DNA of 64,000 bases from Rhodanobacter denitrificans (GTDB lineage Bacteria; Pseudomonadota; Gammaproteobacteria; Xanthomonadales; Rhodanobacteraceae). The stretch lies in assembly GCF_000230695.2 (NCBI RefSeq), contig NC_020541.1, forward strand, positions 2,914,001 to 2,978,000, written 5' to 3'. Positions within the stretch are counted from its first letter, which is position 1, and each line of letters begins with the position of its first letter. Below, one piece after another: positions 25,584 through 39,505 of this stretch. Position numbers and translations under genes: made by a program. Under the pieces are notes generated by a model that was not told where the DNA came from, did no database searches, and saw nothing but the letters and a program-made list of their open reading frames with translations.

Positions 25584-26021
25584 ATGTTCAAACACATCCT
25601 GCTGCCCACCGACGGTTCCGAGCTGTCCATGCGGGCGGTCGACACCGGCATCGAGCTGGCCGCCAAGCTCGGCGCCCGCGTGTATGCGTTCCACGTCATC
25701 GCCCCCTTCCCTGCCTCGGTCTACTTCGCCGAGTTCGTCGTGGCCAACGAGCCGAGCTATACCCGCGAAGCCATCGCCAACGGCGAACGCTACCTGGCCG
25801 ACGTGCGCCAGCGTGCGCAGGCTGCCGGGGTTCCGTGCGAGGGCAGTTACGAGATCGACGCCCGCCCCTATTCGGCCATCGTCGGCGTCGCCCGCAAACA
25901 ACAGTGCGACCTGATCGTGATGGCCTCGCACGGCTGGCGCGGCTTCGACCGCCTGCTGCTGGGCAGCGAGACGCACAAGGTGATCCTCAACGGCGATTTG
26001 CCGGTGCTGGTGTGCCGCTGA
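25584..26021 (+). CDS. Universal stress protein (UspA family)
   Basis: A 145-residue UspA-type protein: N-terminal KHILLPTDGSELSMRAV and C-terminal LIVMASHGWRGFDRLLLGSETHKVILNGDLPVLV, which contains the G-2X-G-9X-G(S/T) ATP-binding pattern. Such proteins bind ATP and support survival in growth arrest and low oxygen. Start ATG follows AAGAGGAG by 5 bases. It is in a group with the SDR upstream and the P-type ATPase 37 bp downstream. Confidence 0.92.
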   Translation: MFKHILLPTDGSELSMRAVDTGIELAAKLGARVYAFHVIAPFPASVYFAEFVVANEPSYTREAIANGERYLADVRQRAQAAGVPCEGSYEIDARPYSAIVGVARKQQCDLIVMASHGWRGFDRLLLGSETHKVILNGDLPVLVCR

Positions 26022-26058
26022 GCAGCGATACCGGCGGGGGCGGTCAGCGAGTCGACGC

Positions 26059-28587
<2,529 letters not shown>

Positions 28588-28738
28588 GACGGCCACGTCG
28601 CACCGCCGAGGGTGCGGGCTCCCGCGCGCCAGCGCCGCCCTGTCCGGGCCGCCCGGTTCGCCGCGGAGCACGAGCATGCCGCTCCCTGCGGCGGCGCGAG
28701 CCGGCACAACCTGCCCACTGAAAGCCACGTCACTCCCG

Positions 28739-28766
28739 TTGACAACCGCTCCAGTTTGCGTAAGAT
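28739..28766 (+). promoter_or_regulatory. Promoter of the tetR-efflux operon
   Basis: A perfect -35 TTGACA (28739-28744), 16-bp spacer and -10 TAAGAT (28761-28766) precede the TetR gene by about 30 bases. Transcription would start near 28773, inside the palindrome at 28767-28780. The surrounding 207-bp gap contains no gene. Confidence 0.7.
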
Positions 28767-28780
28767 AGTAACTAATTACT
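28767..28780. promoter_or_regulatory. Candidate TetR operator
   Basis: AGTAACTAATTACT is a 14-bp palindrome with one mismatch, directly after the -10 and over the expected transcription start. A repressor bound here would block its own promoter, the usual TetR autoregulation. Confidence 0.6.
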
Positions 28781-28794
28781 CACTGAAACGAGCC

Positions 28795-29424
28795 ATGGCC
28801 ACGAACATCCCACGCAAACACCTGCCGGCGGACGAGCGCCGCGCGGTCACCGTCGAGGCGGTCGTCAAGCTGGCCGCCGAACAGAACCCCAGCGAGATCA
28901 CCACCGCGGCGATCGCCACCTCGATGAAGCTGACCCAGGGCGCGCTGTTCCGCCACTTCCCGAACAAGGACGCGATCTGGCAGGCGGTGATGGAATGGGT
29001 CGCCGACCACCTGCTGGCGCGGGTGGAGCGCGCCGCGCGCGACGCCGCGGGCCCGCTGGCCGCGCTGGAGGCGATGTTCATGGCGCACATCGCCTTCGTC
29101 GCCGAACACCCGGGCGTACCGCGCATGCTGTTCGGCGAGCTGCAGCGGGCCGAGGACACGGCCACCAAGCGGATGGTGCAGACCATGATCCGCCGCTACG
29201 GCGAGCGCCTGCGCACGTTGATCGAGGAAGGCCAGGCCGCCGGCGAACTGGACCCGCAGCTGGACCCGGCCGCAGCGGCCACGCTGTTCATCGGCAGCAT
29301 CCAGGGCTTGGTGATGCAGGCGCTGCTGGCCGGCGACACCCGCCACATGCGCAAGGAAGCGGCGGGTGCGTTCGCGATCTACCGCCGCGGCATCGCGCGC
29401 GCCGCCCGCCGGTCGAGGACATGA
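28795..29424 (+). CDS. TetR-family repressor (CecR/YbiH-like)
   Basis: A 209-residue regulator with an N-terminal helix-turn-helix (EITTAAIATSMKLTQGALFRHFPNKDAIWQAVMEW) and an alpha-helical ligand domain. In E. coli the TetR protein YbiH (CecR) controls ybhGFSR, and the same gene set (membrane-fusion protein, double ATPase, two permeases) follows here, so it probably represses this efflux operon in response to a toxic substrate. Its own promoter carries a palindrome, suggesting autoregulation. Its stop overlaps the next ATG. Confidence 0.88.
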   Translation: MATNIPRKHLPADERRAVTVEAVVKLAAEQNPSEITTAAIATSMKLTQGALFRHFPNKDAIWQAVMEWVADHLLARVERAARDAAGPLAALEAMFMAHIAFVAEHPGVPRMLFGELQRAEDTATKRMVQTMIRRYGERLRTLIEEGQAAGELDPQLDPAAAATLFIGSIQGLVMQALLAGDTRHMRKEAAGAFAIYRRGIARAARRSRT

Positions 29425-29846
29425 AGATGACGGCTCACCCGCAACACCGCGTCTGGATCCGGCTGATGTCGCTGATTGCCATCGGCTTCGGCCTGCTGAC
29501 CCTCAGGGAAGGCGGCGCAGTCCTGTTCGTGGACGGCGCCGCGCGCCAGGCCGCCGGCCATTACGTGCCGTTCGTGCTCTGGTTCAATTTTCTGGCCGGG
29601 TTCGCCTACGTCGTCGCCGGCGTCGGACTGTGGCTGCGCCGTCGCTGGGCGGCGTGGCTGGCGCTCGCCATCGCGCTCGCAACGGCGCTGGTCTTCCTCG
29701 CCTTCGGCTTGCATGTGGCCTTGGGCGGTGCGTGGGCGCATCGCACGCCGGTCGCCATGACCCTGCGCACGCTGGTGTGGCTCGGCATCGCGGTCCTGGC
29801 CCGGCGTTCGTCGGCGAACGCAGTGCCGGTGGCGCACACGCGCTGA
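29421..29846 (+). CDS. Small membrane protein of unknown function in the efflux operon
   Basis: A 141-residue protein with four hydrophobic helices (about 12-30, 48-65, 72-95 and 110-125) and a polar C-terminus. It overlaps the tetR stop (ATGA) and precedes the HlyD-like gene by 31 bp. It is not part of the E. coli ybiH-ybhGFSR set. No family is recognised; a membrane accessory of the pump is possible. Confidence 0.65.
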   Translation: MKMTAHPQHRVWIRLMSLIAIGFGLLTLREGGAVLFVDGAARQAAGHYVPFVLWFNFLAGFAYVVAGVGLWLRRRWAAWLALAIALATALVFLAFGLHVALGGAWAHRTPVAMTLRTLVWLGIAVLARRSSANAVPVAHTR

Positions 29847-29877
29847 ACACCTCTCCTCACGTGGAAAACCCGTCGCG

Positions 29878-30912
29878 ATGAAAACCCCGAGCCTTCCCAC
29901 TGGAAAAACCCGCTGGATCGCCATCGCCATCGCGGTGATCGCGCTGGGCGGCCTCCTGGTGTTCTGGCTGTTGCGCGACCGCGGCAACCCGGACGTGCTG
30001 CGCCTGTACGGCAACGTCGACATCCGCGAGGTGGAGCTGGCCTTTCGCCAGCCCGGCCGCCTGACGAACATAGCCTTCGACGAAGGCGACGCCGTCACCA
30101 AGGGCGCGGTGATGGCGCAGCTCGACGCCACGCCGTACCGCGAGAAGCTGGCCGCGGCCGAAGCCGAGCTGGCGGCGGCGCAGGCGCAGCTGGACAAGCT
30201 GCACAGCGGCAACCGCCCGCAGGAAATCGCCCAGGCCCGCGAGCAGGTCCGCCAGGCGCAAGCCAGCGCGGACGAGGCCGCGCGCAACTTCAGGCGCCAG
30301 GACACCTTGCTCAAGTCCGGCGCCAGCAGCCAGCGCGCCGCCGACGCCGCCCGCGCCGCGCGCGACCAGTCCGCCGCCAACCTGGCCGCGGCGCAGGCCT
30401 CGCTGTCGCTGGCCAGCGCGGGCTTCCGTCGCGAGGACATTGCCGCCGGCCAGGCGCGCGTGGCCGCCGCCGAAGCCGCCGTGACCCAGGCGCGCACCGC
30501 GGTGGCCGATGCCACGCTGGTTGCGCCCAGCAACGGCGTCGTGATCGCCCGCGTGCGCGAGCCGGGCAGCATGGTGGCGAGCAGCACGCCGGTCTACAGC
30601 CTGAGCCTGCGCGATCCGCTGTACCTGCGCGCGTACATCGGCGAGGCGGATCTGGGCCGCATTGCGCCGGGCACCAAGGTACGCATCCACACCGATTCCT
30701 CCACGACCGTCTATCACGGCCAGATCGGCTTCATCTCGCCGCGTGCGGAATTCACCCCGAAGACGGTGGAGACCGCCGACCTGCGCACCGATCTGGTCTA
30801 CCGCCTGCGCGTGGTGGTGTCCGACGCCGACGAGGGCCTGCGCCAGGGCATGCCGGTGACGATCGATATCGACACCGCCGGCGCGGCCGGCCAACCCGCG
30901 CGAGGGCGTTGA
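29878..30912 (+). CDS. HlyD-family periplasmic adaptor (YbhG-like)
   Basis: A 344-residue membrane fusion protein. It has one N-terminal membrane helix (about 13-32), a split lipoyl domain (VDIREVELAFRQPGRLTNIAFDEGDAVTKGAVMAQLD and ATLVAPSNGVVIARVREPGSMV), a long helical hairpin between them (about 85-200, Ala/Gln/Glu-rich coiled coil), and a beta-barrel/membrane-proximal domain. It links the ABC pump to the outer membrane factor. It resembles YbhG and lies 1 bp before the ATPase gene. Confidence 0.92.
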   Translation: MKTPSLPTGKTRWIAIAIAVIALGGLLVFWLLRDRGNPDVLRLYGNVDIREVELAFRQPGRLTNIAFDEGDAVTKGAVMAQLDATPYREKLAAAEAELAAAQAQLDKLHSGNRPQEIAQAREQVRQAQASADEAARNFRRQDTLLKSGASSQRAADAARAARDQSAANLAAAQASLSLASAGFRREDIAAGQARVAAAEAAVTQARTAVADATLVAPSNGVVIARVREPGSMVASSTPVYSLSLRDPLYLRAYIGEADLGRIAPGTKVRIHTDSSTTVYHGQIGFISPRAEFTPKTVETADLRTDLVYRLRVVVSDADEGLRQGMPVTIDIDTAGAAGQPARGR

Positions 30913-30913
30913 G

Positions 30914-32676
<1,763 letters not shown>

Positions 32677-32680
<4 letters not shown>

Positions 32681-33843
32681 ACGCCGCCGCACGCAAGCAG
32701 GGCGATGGCGCGCTGCCGACCGGCTCGCGGCGTTTCGACCGGCGGCGGCTGATGGCCCTGGTGGTCAAGGAAAGCCATCAGGCCCTGCGCGACCCCTCGA
32801 CGCTGCTGATCGCGTTCGTGCTGCCGGTGGTGCTGCTGCTGCTGTTCGCCTATGCGGTGTCGCTGGACGCCAAGAACGTGCGCGTAGGCGTGGTGCTGGA
32901 ATCGCCGGGCGCTTCGGCACAGTCCCTGGCAGCGGCCTTTTCGGGCACCCGCTTCCTCGACGTGCACTTCGCGCACGACCGGCGCGAAGTGGCCGACCAG
33001 CTGGTCTCCGGCGCGCTGCGCGGCTACGTGGTGATCCCGCAGGATTTCGAGCAGCGCTTGGCCCGGCGCGGCAGCGAGCCGCTGGTGCAGATCATCACCG
33101 ATGGCTCCTACCCCAACACCGCCAACTATGTGGAGAACTACGCCCGCGGCGTGGTGCAGTCCTGGCGCGCCGGCCGCGGCGCCGCCGCGCCGCAGCAGAC
33201 CGTGATGCTGGAGCCGCGCTACTGGTTCAACCCCGAGCTGGAGAGCCGTCGCGCGCTGATCCCCGGCGCCATCGCCATCGTCATGACCATCATCGGCACC
33301 ATGCTCACCGCACTGGTGGTGGCGCGCGAATGGGAGCGCGGCACCATGGAGGCGGTGCTGTCCACGCCCGCCTCCGTGGCCGAGATCCTGATCGGCAAGC
33401 TCTTGCCTTACTTCGTGCTCGGCATGCTGTCCACGCTGGGTGCCGCGGCACTGGCGGTGTTCGTGTTCGGCGTGCCGCTGCACGGCTCGCTGGCGGCCTT
33501 GCTGCTGTTGTCGGCAGTGTTCATGGTGCCGGCGCTGGGCCAGGGCCTGCTGATCTCGTCGCTGGCGCGCAACCAGTTCCTGGCGGCACAGATCGCACTG
33601 TTCACCGGCTTCCTGCCGGCCTTCATGCTGTCGGGCTTTTTGTACGAGATCGACGCCATGCCGGCGCCGATCCGCGCCGTGACCCATCTGATCCCGGCGC
33701 GCTATTTCGTCGAATCGCTGAAGACGGTGTTCCTGGCCGGCGACATCTGGGCGGTGTTCGTGCCCAACCTGCTGGCGATGGCGGCGATCGGCGTGGTGTT
33801 CTTCGGGCTGGCCAAGCGCGCCACGCGCAAGAACCTGGAGTAG
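32677..33843 (+). CDS. ABC-2-type permease (YbhS-like)
   Basis: A 388-residue exporter permease. It has one N-terminal helix (about 42-62), a large periplasmic loop, then five helices from about 190 to the C-terminus. The coupling segment REWERGTMEAVLSTPASVAEILIGK is the ABC-2 signature. Together with the next gene it forms a heterodimeric drug-type exporter driven by the double ATPase. It overlaps the ATPase gene by 4 bp. Confidence 0.92.
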
Positions 33844-33847
33844 CGCC

Positions 33848-34966
33848 GTGTCCGGTTCCCTGCTCAGCTTCACCCGCCTGCGCGCGCAGTTCGTCAAGGA
33901 AATCCTGAGCATCCTGCGCGACCCGCGCAGCCGCATGGTGGTGTTCGTGCCGCCGATCCTGCAGCTGCTGGTGTTTGCCTTCGCCGCCACGCTGGAAGTG
34001 CGCAACGTCGATATCGCCGTCTACAACCAGGACGCCGGCCGCTGGTCGCACGAGCTGGTGCAGCGGATGGACAGCGCCCGCTTCATCACCCACGTCCGGC
34101 CCGTGGACAGCCAGCGGCAGCTGCACGAACTGATCGACCGCGGCCAGGTCATCGCCGCACTGGCCATCCCGGCGGATTTCTCGCGCACGATCGCCGCCGG
34201 CGGCAGCGGCCGCGCGCAGGTGCTGGTCGATGGCCGGCGCAGCAACTCCGGCCAGATCACCGTGGCCTATCTCTCGACCATAGCCGCCGAGGTCGGCGCC
34301 GCGGTCGTGCCGGGCACGCAGACGCCGAACCCGGTCGTCGTGCGCCACTGGTTCAACCCGAACCTGGTCTACCGCTGGTTCATCGTGCCGGGCCTGACCG
34401 GTATCCTGGCGCTGTTCAGCGCGCTCCTGATCACCTCGCTGTCGATCGCGCGCGAACGCGAGCTGGGCACCTTCGACCAGTTGCTGGTGTCGCCCACCTC
34501 GACGCCGGAAATCATCATCTCCAAATCGCTGCCGGCGCTGGCGATCGGCACCTTGCTCGGCCTGTTCATGATCAGCGCCGGCGTGTTCCTGTTCGGCATC
34601 CCCTTTACCGGTTCGTTCGGCCTGCTGCTGGCGAGCCTGGTGCTGTTCATCCTGTCGGTGGTCGGCATCGGTCTGATGATTTCCGCGGTCAGCGCGACGC
34701 AGCAGCAGGCTATCCTCGGCGCCTTCGCGATCGGCGTGCCGGCGGTACTGATGTCCGGCTTCGCCACACCGGTGGAAAACATGCCGGTGGCGCTGCAATG
34801 GCTGGCGCAGGCGATTCCGCTCACCCACTTCCTGGTCATCGTCGAAGGCACGTTCCTGAAGACGATGCCGGCGCTGGACATCCTCGCCAACCTCTGGCCA
34901 CTGGCCGTGATCGCGCTGGTGACGCTGACCCTGGCCACGCTGCTGGTGCGCAGCCGCCTGCAGTGA
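33848..34966 (+). CDS. ABC-2-type permease (YbhR-like)
   Basis: A 372-residue paralogue of the preceding permease with the same topology. It begins at GTG 33848 (MSGSLLSFTRLRAQFVKEILSILRDPRSRMVV) and has the coupling segment ARERELGTFDQLLVSPTSTPEIIISK. E. coli ybhS and ybhR are likewise adjacent. It starts 5 bp after its partner. Confidence 0.92.
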   Translation: MSGSLLSFTRLRAQFVKEILSILRDPRSRMVVFVPPILQLLVFAFAATLEVRNVDIAVYNQDAGRWSHELVQRMDSARFITHVRPVDSQRQLHELIDRGQVIAALAIPADFSRTIAAGGSGRAQVLVDGRRSNSGQITVAYLSTIAAEVGAAVVPGTQTPNPVVVRHWFNPNLVYRWFIVPGLTGILALFSALLITSLSIARERELGTFDQLLVSPTSTPEIIISKSLPALAIGTLLGLFMISAGVFLFGIPFTGSFGLLLASLVLFILSVVGIGLMISAVSATQQQAILGAFAIGVPAVLMSGFATPVENMPVALQWLAQAIPLTHFLVIVEGTFLKTMPALDILANLWPLAVIALVTLTLATLLVRSRLQ

Positions 34967-34998
34967 CCGCCACCCAAGCCATGCCTGAAGGAGTTGCC

Positions 34999-36516
34999 AT
35001 GACCTGCTCATCCAATCGCCGCTGCCGAGCGCCCCGCGTGGCGGCCGTCGCGCTGGGCACGCTGTTGCTCGGCGCCTGCGCCGCCGGCCCCGACTACCGC
35101 GGGCCACCGAAGGTCGACACCGGCCATGGCTGGACGCAGCCGGACACCGCCGCGCCGGCGCCGGCCAGCCTGCCCACCTGGTGGACCACGCTGGGCGATC
35201 CGACGCTGGAGCGGCTGGTCGCCACGGCGTTGGCGGACAACCTCGACCTGCGCCAGGCGCAGGCGCGCATCGCCGAGGAGCGTGCCCTGCGCGATCGCAC
35301 CGCCGGCGGCCATGCGCCAACCGTGGGCGCCGGTGCCAGCGTGACCCGGCGCCGGCAGAGCAAGAACGGTCCGCTGCCGATCGGCGCCATCCCCGGACTG
35401 GCACGGGACCAGACCATCCACGACGCCGGCTTCGACGCGGCTTGGGAAATCGACCTGTTCGGCGCCACCCGGCGCGCGGTGGAAGGCGCCGAGGCGCGCC
35501 TGCAGGCCGCGCAGGACGATGCCGCCGGCGTGCGCATCAGCATCGCCGCCGAAGTGGCGCGCAGCTACCTCAGCCTGCGCGGCGCGCAACGCGAGCTGGC
35601 CGCGCGCGAAGCTTCGGTGCAGGCGCTCGCGCAGACGGCGGACCTGGTCGGCCAACGCTTCCGTGCGGGCGACGCGGCGCAGGCCGATGTCGATGCCGCG
35701 CAGGCGCGGCTGGACGCCGCCTCGGCCGGCCTGCCTGCCATCCAGGCGCGCGCGCGTGCCGCGGCGCTGGGCCTGGGCGTGTTGCTGGGCGCGCCGCCCG
35801 AGCGCGAGCTGGCCCTGCTCGACACCGCCGCTGCACCGATCACGCTGGCGCCGATCCCGGTGGGCCAGCGCGCCGACATCCTGCGCCGCCGGCCGGATGT
35901 GCGCGCAGCCGAGCGACGCCTGGCCGCACGCACTGCCGACATCGGCGTGGCGACGGCGGAGCTGTTCCCGAAGCTGTCGATCGGCGCCAGCGGCGGCTTC
36001 CAGGCGCTCGATGCGAGCCAGCTGTTCGACTCCGCCAGCCAGCGCTTCTCGCTCATGCCGCTGATCTCCTGGCGCGTGTTCGACGGCGGCCGCGTGCGCG
36101 CGGAAATTCGCGCCAGCGAGGCACGCGAGCAGCAGGCCGCGCTCGCCTACGAGAAGGCCGTGCTGACCGCGCTGGGCGACGCGGAGCGCGCGCTTGGCGA
36201 CTACCGGCTGGGCGTGGAGGCGGTACGGCTGCAGCGGACCGCCCTCGACGCCGCGCGGCGCAGCTACGCCCACGCGCAGGCACGCTACGCCGCCGGCGAC
36301 ATCGCACTGACCGACCTGCTGGCCGAAGAGCGCGTGCTGCGCGACGCCGAAGACGGTTACGCACGCACGCATACCGCCGCGGCGATCGACCTGGTAGCGC
36401 TGTTCAAAGCGCTGGGCGGCGGCTGGGATGCCGACGCTGGCGATGCCGATACCCGCGGCCAGGAAAAGGTCGGGGCGCGGTCGCCGGCACGGCAGGAGCA
36501 GCCACCCCATGGGTGA
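34999..36516 (+). CDS. Efflux outer membrane factor (NodT-type lipoprotein)
   Basis: A 505-residue RND-type outer membrane channel lipoprotein: lipobox LLLGAC, the N-terminal PPKVDTGHGW and WWTTLGDPTLERLVATAL segment, then two repeats of helix pairs with the landmarks AEVARSYLSLRGAQRELAAR and QRADILRRRPDVRAAERRLAARTADIGVATAELFPKLS. It makes the pump tripartite, crossing the outer membrane; the E. coli ybhGFSR operon lacks such a gene. ATG 34999 fits GAAGGAG (34987-34993); ATG 34981 would add six residues. Confidence 0.93.
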   Translation: MTCSSNRRCRAPRVAAVALGTLLLGACAAGPDYRGPPKVDTGHGWTQPDTAAPAPASLPTWWTTLGDPTLERLVATALADNLDLRQAQARIAEERALRDRTAGGHAPTVGAGASVTRRRQSKNGPLPIGAIPGLARDQTIHDAGFDAAWEIDLFGATRRAVEGAEARLQAAQDDAAGVRISIAAEVARSYLSLRGAQRELAAREASVQALAQTADLVGQRFRAGDAAQADVDAAQARLDAASAGLPAIQARARAAALGLGVLLGAPPERELALLDTAAAPITLAPIPVGQRADILRRRPDVRAAERRLAARTADIGVATAELFPKLSIGASGGFQALDASQLFDSASQRFSLMPLISWRVFDGGRVRAEIRASEAREQQAALAYEKAVLTALGDAERALGDYRLGVEAVRLQRTALDAARRSYAHAQARYAAGDIALTDLLAEERVLRDAEDGYARTHTAAAIDLVALFKALGGGWDADAGDADTRGQEKVGARSPARQEQPPHG

Positions 36517-37084
36517 CAGGCAACCGCAACGCCTGCGCAGGCACTGCCGGCGCCGCGACGGCGCGTGCCGGACGGACGGCTACTTGCGATGGATCCTGCG
36601 CGTGCCCTTGGTGATCACGGCGCTGGTCGGCGGGTCGCTGTCCTTCGCGCAGGCCATGGCCGCCGACGCACGTCCCCCGGATGCCGTCGCCCCACGCCAG
36701 CTCCAGCTCGACCACGGCCAGCGATGGCCCGCCGATCCCGCGTTGCGCGAAGGCATGCGGCGCATCCGCGCCGTCGCACTGTGGATGCAGCAGGCGCAGG
36801 CCGAGGGTTCGCTGTCGGCACGGCAATCCCGCGCCGCCACCGCATCGATCGAAGACAGCGTGGCCGCCATCGTCGATCATCCTCCCCGCGGCGGCGGCAT
36901 GGACGTCAACCTGCGCCTCTTGCTCGGCCGCGTGCTCGCCGCCGACGGACTGCCGCAACTGCTCGACTCGCTCGAACTGTACCCGCGCTATTTCGACGAC
37001 CCGGGCTGGCAGCCGCTGACAGCCAACCCAGCCGCCGACCGGGGATCACCCGACCAGGCATCCACCCAAGCCACACCACCCTGA
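36509..37084 (+). CDS. Hypothetical exported protein at the end of the efflux operon
   Basis: A 191-residue protein whose first 30 residues are Arg-rich, then a hydrophobic signal-like stretch (VPLVITALVGGSLSFAQAMA) with a possible cleavage after AMA. The rest is a helical domain (REGMRRIRAVALWMQQAQAEGSLSARQSRAATASIEDSVAAIV, then VNLRLLLGRVLAADGLPQLLDSL). The ATG overlaps the outer membrane factor by 8 bp and GCAGGAGC lies upstream. Function unknown; probably periplasmic. Confidence 0.6.
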   Translation: MGDRQPQRLRRHCRRRDGACRTDGYLRWILRVPLVITALVGGSLSFAQAMAADARPPDAVAPRQLQLDHGQRWPADPALREGMRRIRAVALWMQQAQAEGSLSARQSRAATASIEDSVAAIVDHPPRGGGMDVNLRLLLGRVLAADGLPQLLDSLELYPRYFDDPGWQPLTANPAADRGSPDQASTQATPP

Positions 37085-37156
37085 CCGCCCGATCGCCGGC
37101 TACCACCGGGCAGCCTTGCCGCCGGCGCGACTGAACGAATCCGGAGAACCGCTACG

Positions 37157-38572
37157 ATGCAGATCACCTTTCTCGGCGCCGCCCGCGAAGTCACCGGCTC
37201 CTGCTTCCTGATCGAGACGACCACGACGAGGTTCCTGGTCGACTGCGGCATGTTCCAGGGCGGACGCGAAGCCGCCCAGCGCAACCGGCAAGCGTTCGGG
37301 TTCGATCCGTCGGCAATCGATTTCGTCCTGCTGACGCATGCGCACATCGACCACAGCGGCCTGCTACCCAAGCTGACGCGCGCCGGCTTCCGCGGCACGA
37401 TCCATGCCACCGCCGCCACCGCCGACCTGCTGCAGGTGATGTTGCCGGACAGCGCCCACATCCAGGAAATGCAGGTGCTGCGCGCGCAGCGTGACGCCCG
37501 CGGCGTGCGCGATGCGCAGGCCATCGCCGCACCGCTGTACACCCTGCACGACGCCGACGCCTGCCTGCGCCAAGTGCAGCCCCACGGCTACGGGCGTGAG
37601 TTGCGGCCACACGCGGATGTCCGCTGCCGCTTCCGCGATGCCGGCCACATCCTGGGTTCGGCGATCCTCGAGGTCTGGGTCAGCGAAGGCGAGCGGACCA
37701 CCAAGCTGGTGTTCAGCGGCGATCTCGGGCAACCGGGCCGGGTGATTCTGCGCGACCCGACGCCGATCGCCGAGGCGGACATCCTGTTCGTCGAATCGAC
37801 CTACGGCAACCGCCTGCACAAGGACCTTGCCGCGACGCAGGAGGAGCTGATCGACGTGGTCGAACGCACCCTGCCCCGCGGCAACGTGATCGTGCCGGCC
37901 TTCGCGGTGGGCCGCACCCAGGAGGTGCTGTACCACCTGCACCACCTGAGCCGGGAAGGGTGGCTGCGCGACCTGCGCATCTTCGTCGATTCGCCGATGG
38001 CCGCCGAGGCCACCCGGATCACGCGGCAGCACCTGGAGCTGTTCGACGAGAACGCCGTGCGCCTCGCCGGCTGGCACGCGCTCGGCAAGGACCTGCCCTA
38101 CCTCAACTTCACCGGCAGCGTGGAGGAGTCCATCGCGCTGAACCAGATCCGCTCCGGCGCCATCATCATCTCCGCCAGCGGCATGTGCACCGCCGGCCGC
38201 ATCCGGCACCACCTGCGGCACAACCTCGGGCGGGCCGAATGCAGCGTGCTGATCACCGGCTTCCAGGCCCAGGGCACGCTGGGCCGGCGGCTGGCCGACG
38301 GCGCCGACCAGGTGCGGCTCTTCGGCGAGGATATTCCGGTGCGCGCCGCGATCCACACCGTCGACGGCTTGTCCGCGCACGCCGACCGGAACGCATTGCT
38401 GGCCTGGACCGCCGGCTTCGCGCGACCGCCGGCGCAGACCTTCGTGGTGCATGGCGAGGAGATGGCGGCGCAGGCGCTGGCCAGCGGGCTGCGTGTGCGC
38501 CCCGGCTGGAACGTGACCGTCCCTGCGGCGGGCCAGCAGGTGCACTGGCACGGCAGCGGAGTCCCGGCATGA
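37157..38572 (+). CDS. MBL-fold beta-CASP RNA/DNA-processing hydrolase
   Basis: A 471-residue metallo-beta-lactamase/beta-CASP protein. Zinc ligands are His61, His63, Asp65 and His66 in THAHIDHSG; further motifs are DAGHILGSA, FSGDLG, a beta-CASP domain (VPAFAVGRTQEVLYHL, SASGMCTAGRIRHHL) and the C-terminal LSAHADRNALLAW and FVVHGEEMAAQALA. The group includes CPSF/Ysh1-like nucleases acting on RNA or DNA; bacterial targets are mostly unknown. Its stop overlaps the next gene's start by 4 bp, so the two act together or need equal amounts. Confidence 0.9.
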   Translation: MQITFLGAAREVTGSCFLIETTTTRFLVDCGMFQGGREAAQRNRQAFGFDPSAIDFVLLTHAHIDHSGLLPKLTRAGFRGTIHATAATADLLQVMLPDSAHIQEMQVLRAQRDARGVRDAQAIAAPLYTLHDADACLRQVQPHGYGRELRPHADVRCRFRDAGHILGSAILEVWVSEGERTTKLVFSGDLGQPGRVILRDPTPIAEADILFVESTYGNRLHKDLAATQEELIDVVERTLPRGNVIVPAFAVGRTQEVLYHLHHLSREGWLRDLRIFVDSPMAAEATRITRQHLELFDENAVRLAGWHALGKDLPYLNFTGSVEESIALNQIRSGAIIISASGMCTAGRIRHHLRHNLGRAECSVLITGFQAQGTLGRRLADGADQVRLFGEDIPVRAAIHTVDGLSAHADRNALLAWTAGFARPPAQTFVVHGEEMAAQALASGLRVRPGWNVTVPAAGQQVHWHGSGVPA

Positions 38573-39423
38573 ACGGCAGCGACGACAGCAAGCGGCGGCA
38601 GGAGGCGATCGTGCACGGTGAGGCCTACCGGCTGGCGCAGGAAGACGTCGCGTTCCTCGCCAGCGACGAGCTGCGCGGCGTGCGCCTGCAACTGGAACTG
38701 CTCAAGCCGGAAATCGCGCTGCACGGACACGCCATCCGTTCCACCGTCGTGGTCCTCGGCAGCTCACGCACCTGTTCGCCCGAGCAGGCCCAGGCCGACG
38801 TGGTGCGGCTCGCGGCCCGCGCGCAGGCCCATCCGGACGAGCCGGAGCTGGCGCGCGAACTCGCCGCCGCACGGCGCCAGCTGGCCGGCGCCCGCTACTA
38901 CGAGGAAGCCCGCCGCTTCGCGGAAATCGTCTCGAGCCGCTTCCAGCGTGAGGGTCGGCGCGATTTCGTGGTGGTGACCGGCGGCGGCCCGGGCATCATG
39001 GAAGCGGCCAATCGCGGCGCCTATGAGGCGGGCGCGCGCTCGATCGGGCTCAACATCACGCTGCCGCACGAACAGCAGCCCAACAGCTGGATCACCCCGG
39101 AGCTGGCCTTCCGCTTCCACTATTTCGCCGTGCGCAAGATGCACTTCATGATGCGTGCGAAGGCACTCGTCGCCTTTCCCGGCGGCTTCGGCACGCTGGA
39201 CGAATTGTTCGAAGTGCTGACTCTGGTGCAGACCGGCAAGATGCCGCGCCTGCCGATCGTGCTGGTCGGCAGCACCTTCTGGCACCGCGCCTGCGACCTG
39301 GCGTTCCTGATCGAACAGGGCATGCTCGACCCCCGTGACGCCGAACTGCTCAGCGTGGTCGAGAACGCCGAACAAGCCGTGGCCGCCATGCATGCGTTCT
39401 ACGACGGCGAGCCGCCGGCATGA
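38569..39423 (+). CDS. LOG-family Rossmann protein (lysine-decarboxylase-like)
   Basis: A 284-residue protein with the LOG motifs GGGPGIMEAANRGAYEAG (138-155) and PGGFGTLDELFEVLTL (204-219). LOG enzymes are cytokinin-riboside 5'-monophosphate phosphoribohydrolases; bacterial homologues, often misnamed lysine decarboxylases, act as nucleotide phosphoribohydrolases (PpnN). The N-terminal ~55 residues are an extra helical region. It is coupled by 4 bp to a beta-CASP nuclease, suggesting a nucleotide/RNA-turnover pair; that is inference. Confidence 0.9.
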   Translation: MNGSDDSKRRQEAIVHGEAYRLAQEDVAFLASDELRGVRLQLELLKPEIALHGHAIRSTVVVLGSSRTCSPEQAQADVVRLAARAQAHPDEPELARELAAARRQLAGARYYEEARRFAEIVSSRFQREGRRDFVVVTGGGPGIMEAANRGAYEAGARSIGLNITLPHEQQPNSWITPELAFRFHYFAVRKMHFMMRAKALVAFPGGFGTLDELFEVLTLVQTGKMPRLPIVLVGSTFWHRACDLAFLIEQGMLDPRDAELLSVVENAEQAVAAMHAFYDGEPPA

Positions 39424-39505
39424 GCGCGGCTTCCGGCAGCGCAACGCGCCAGGCCGGCCTACCCTCCGGACACCCATCGACACCCAGCCCACAGGAGTAC
39501 CGCCC

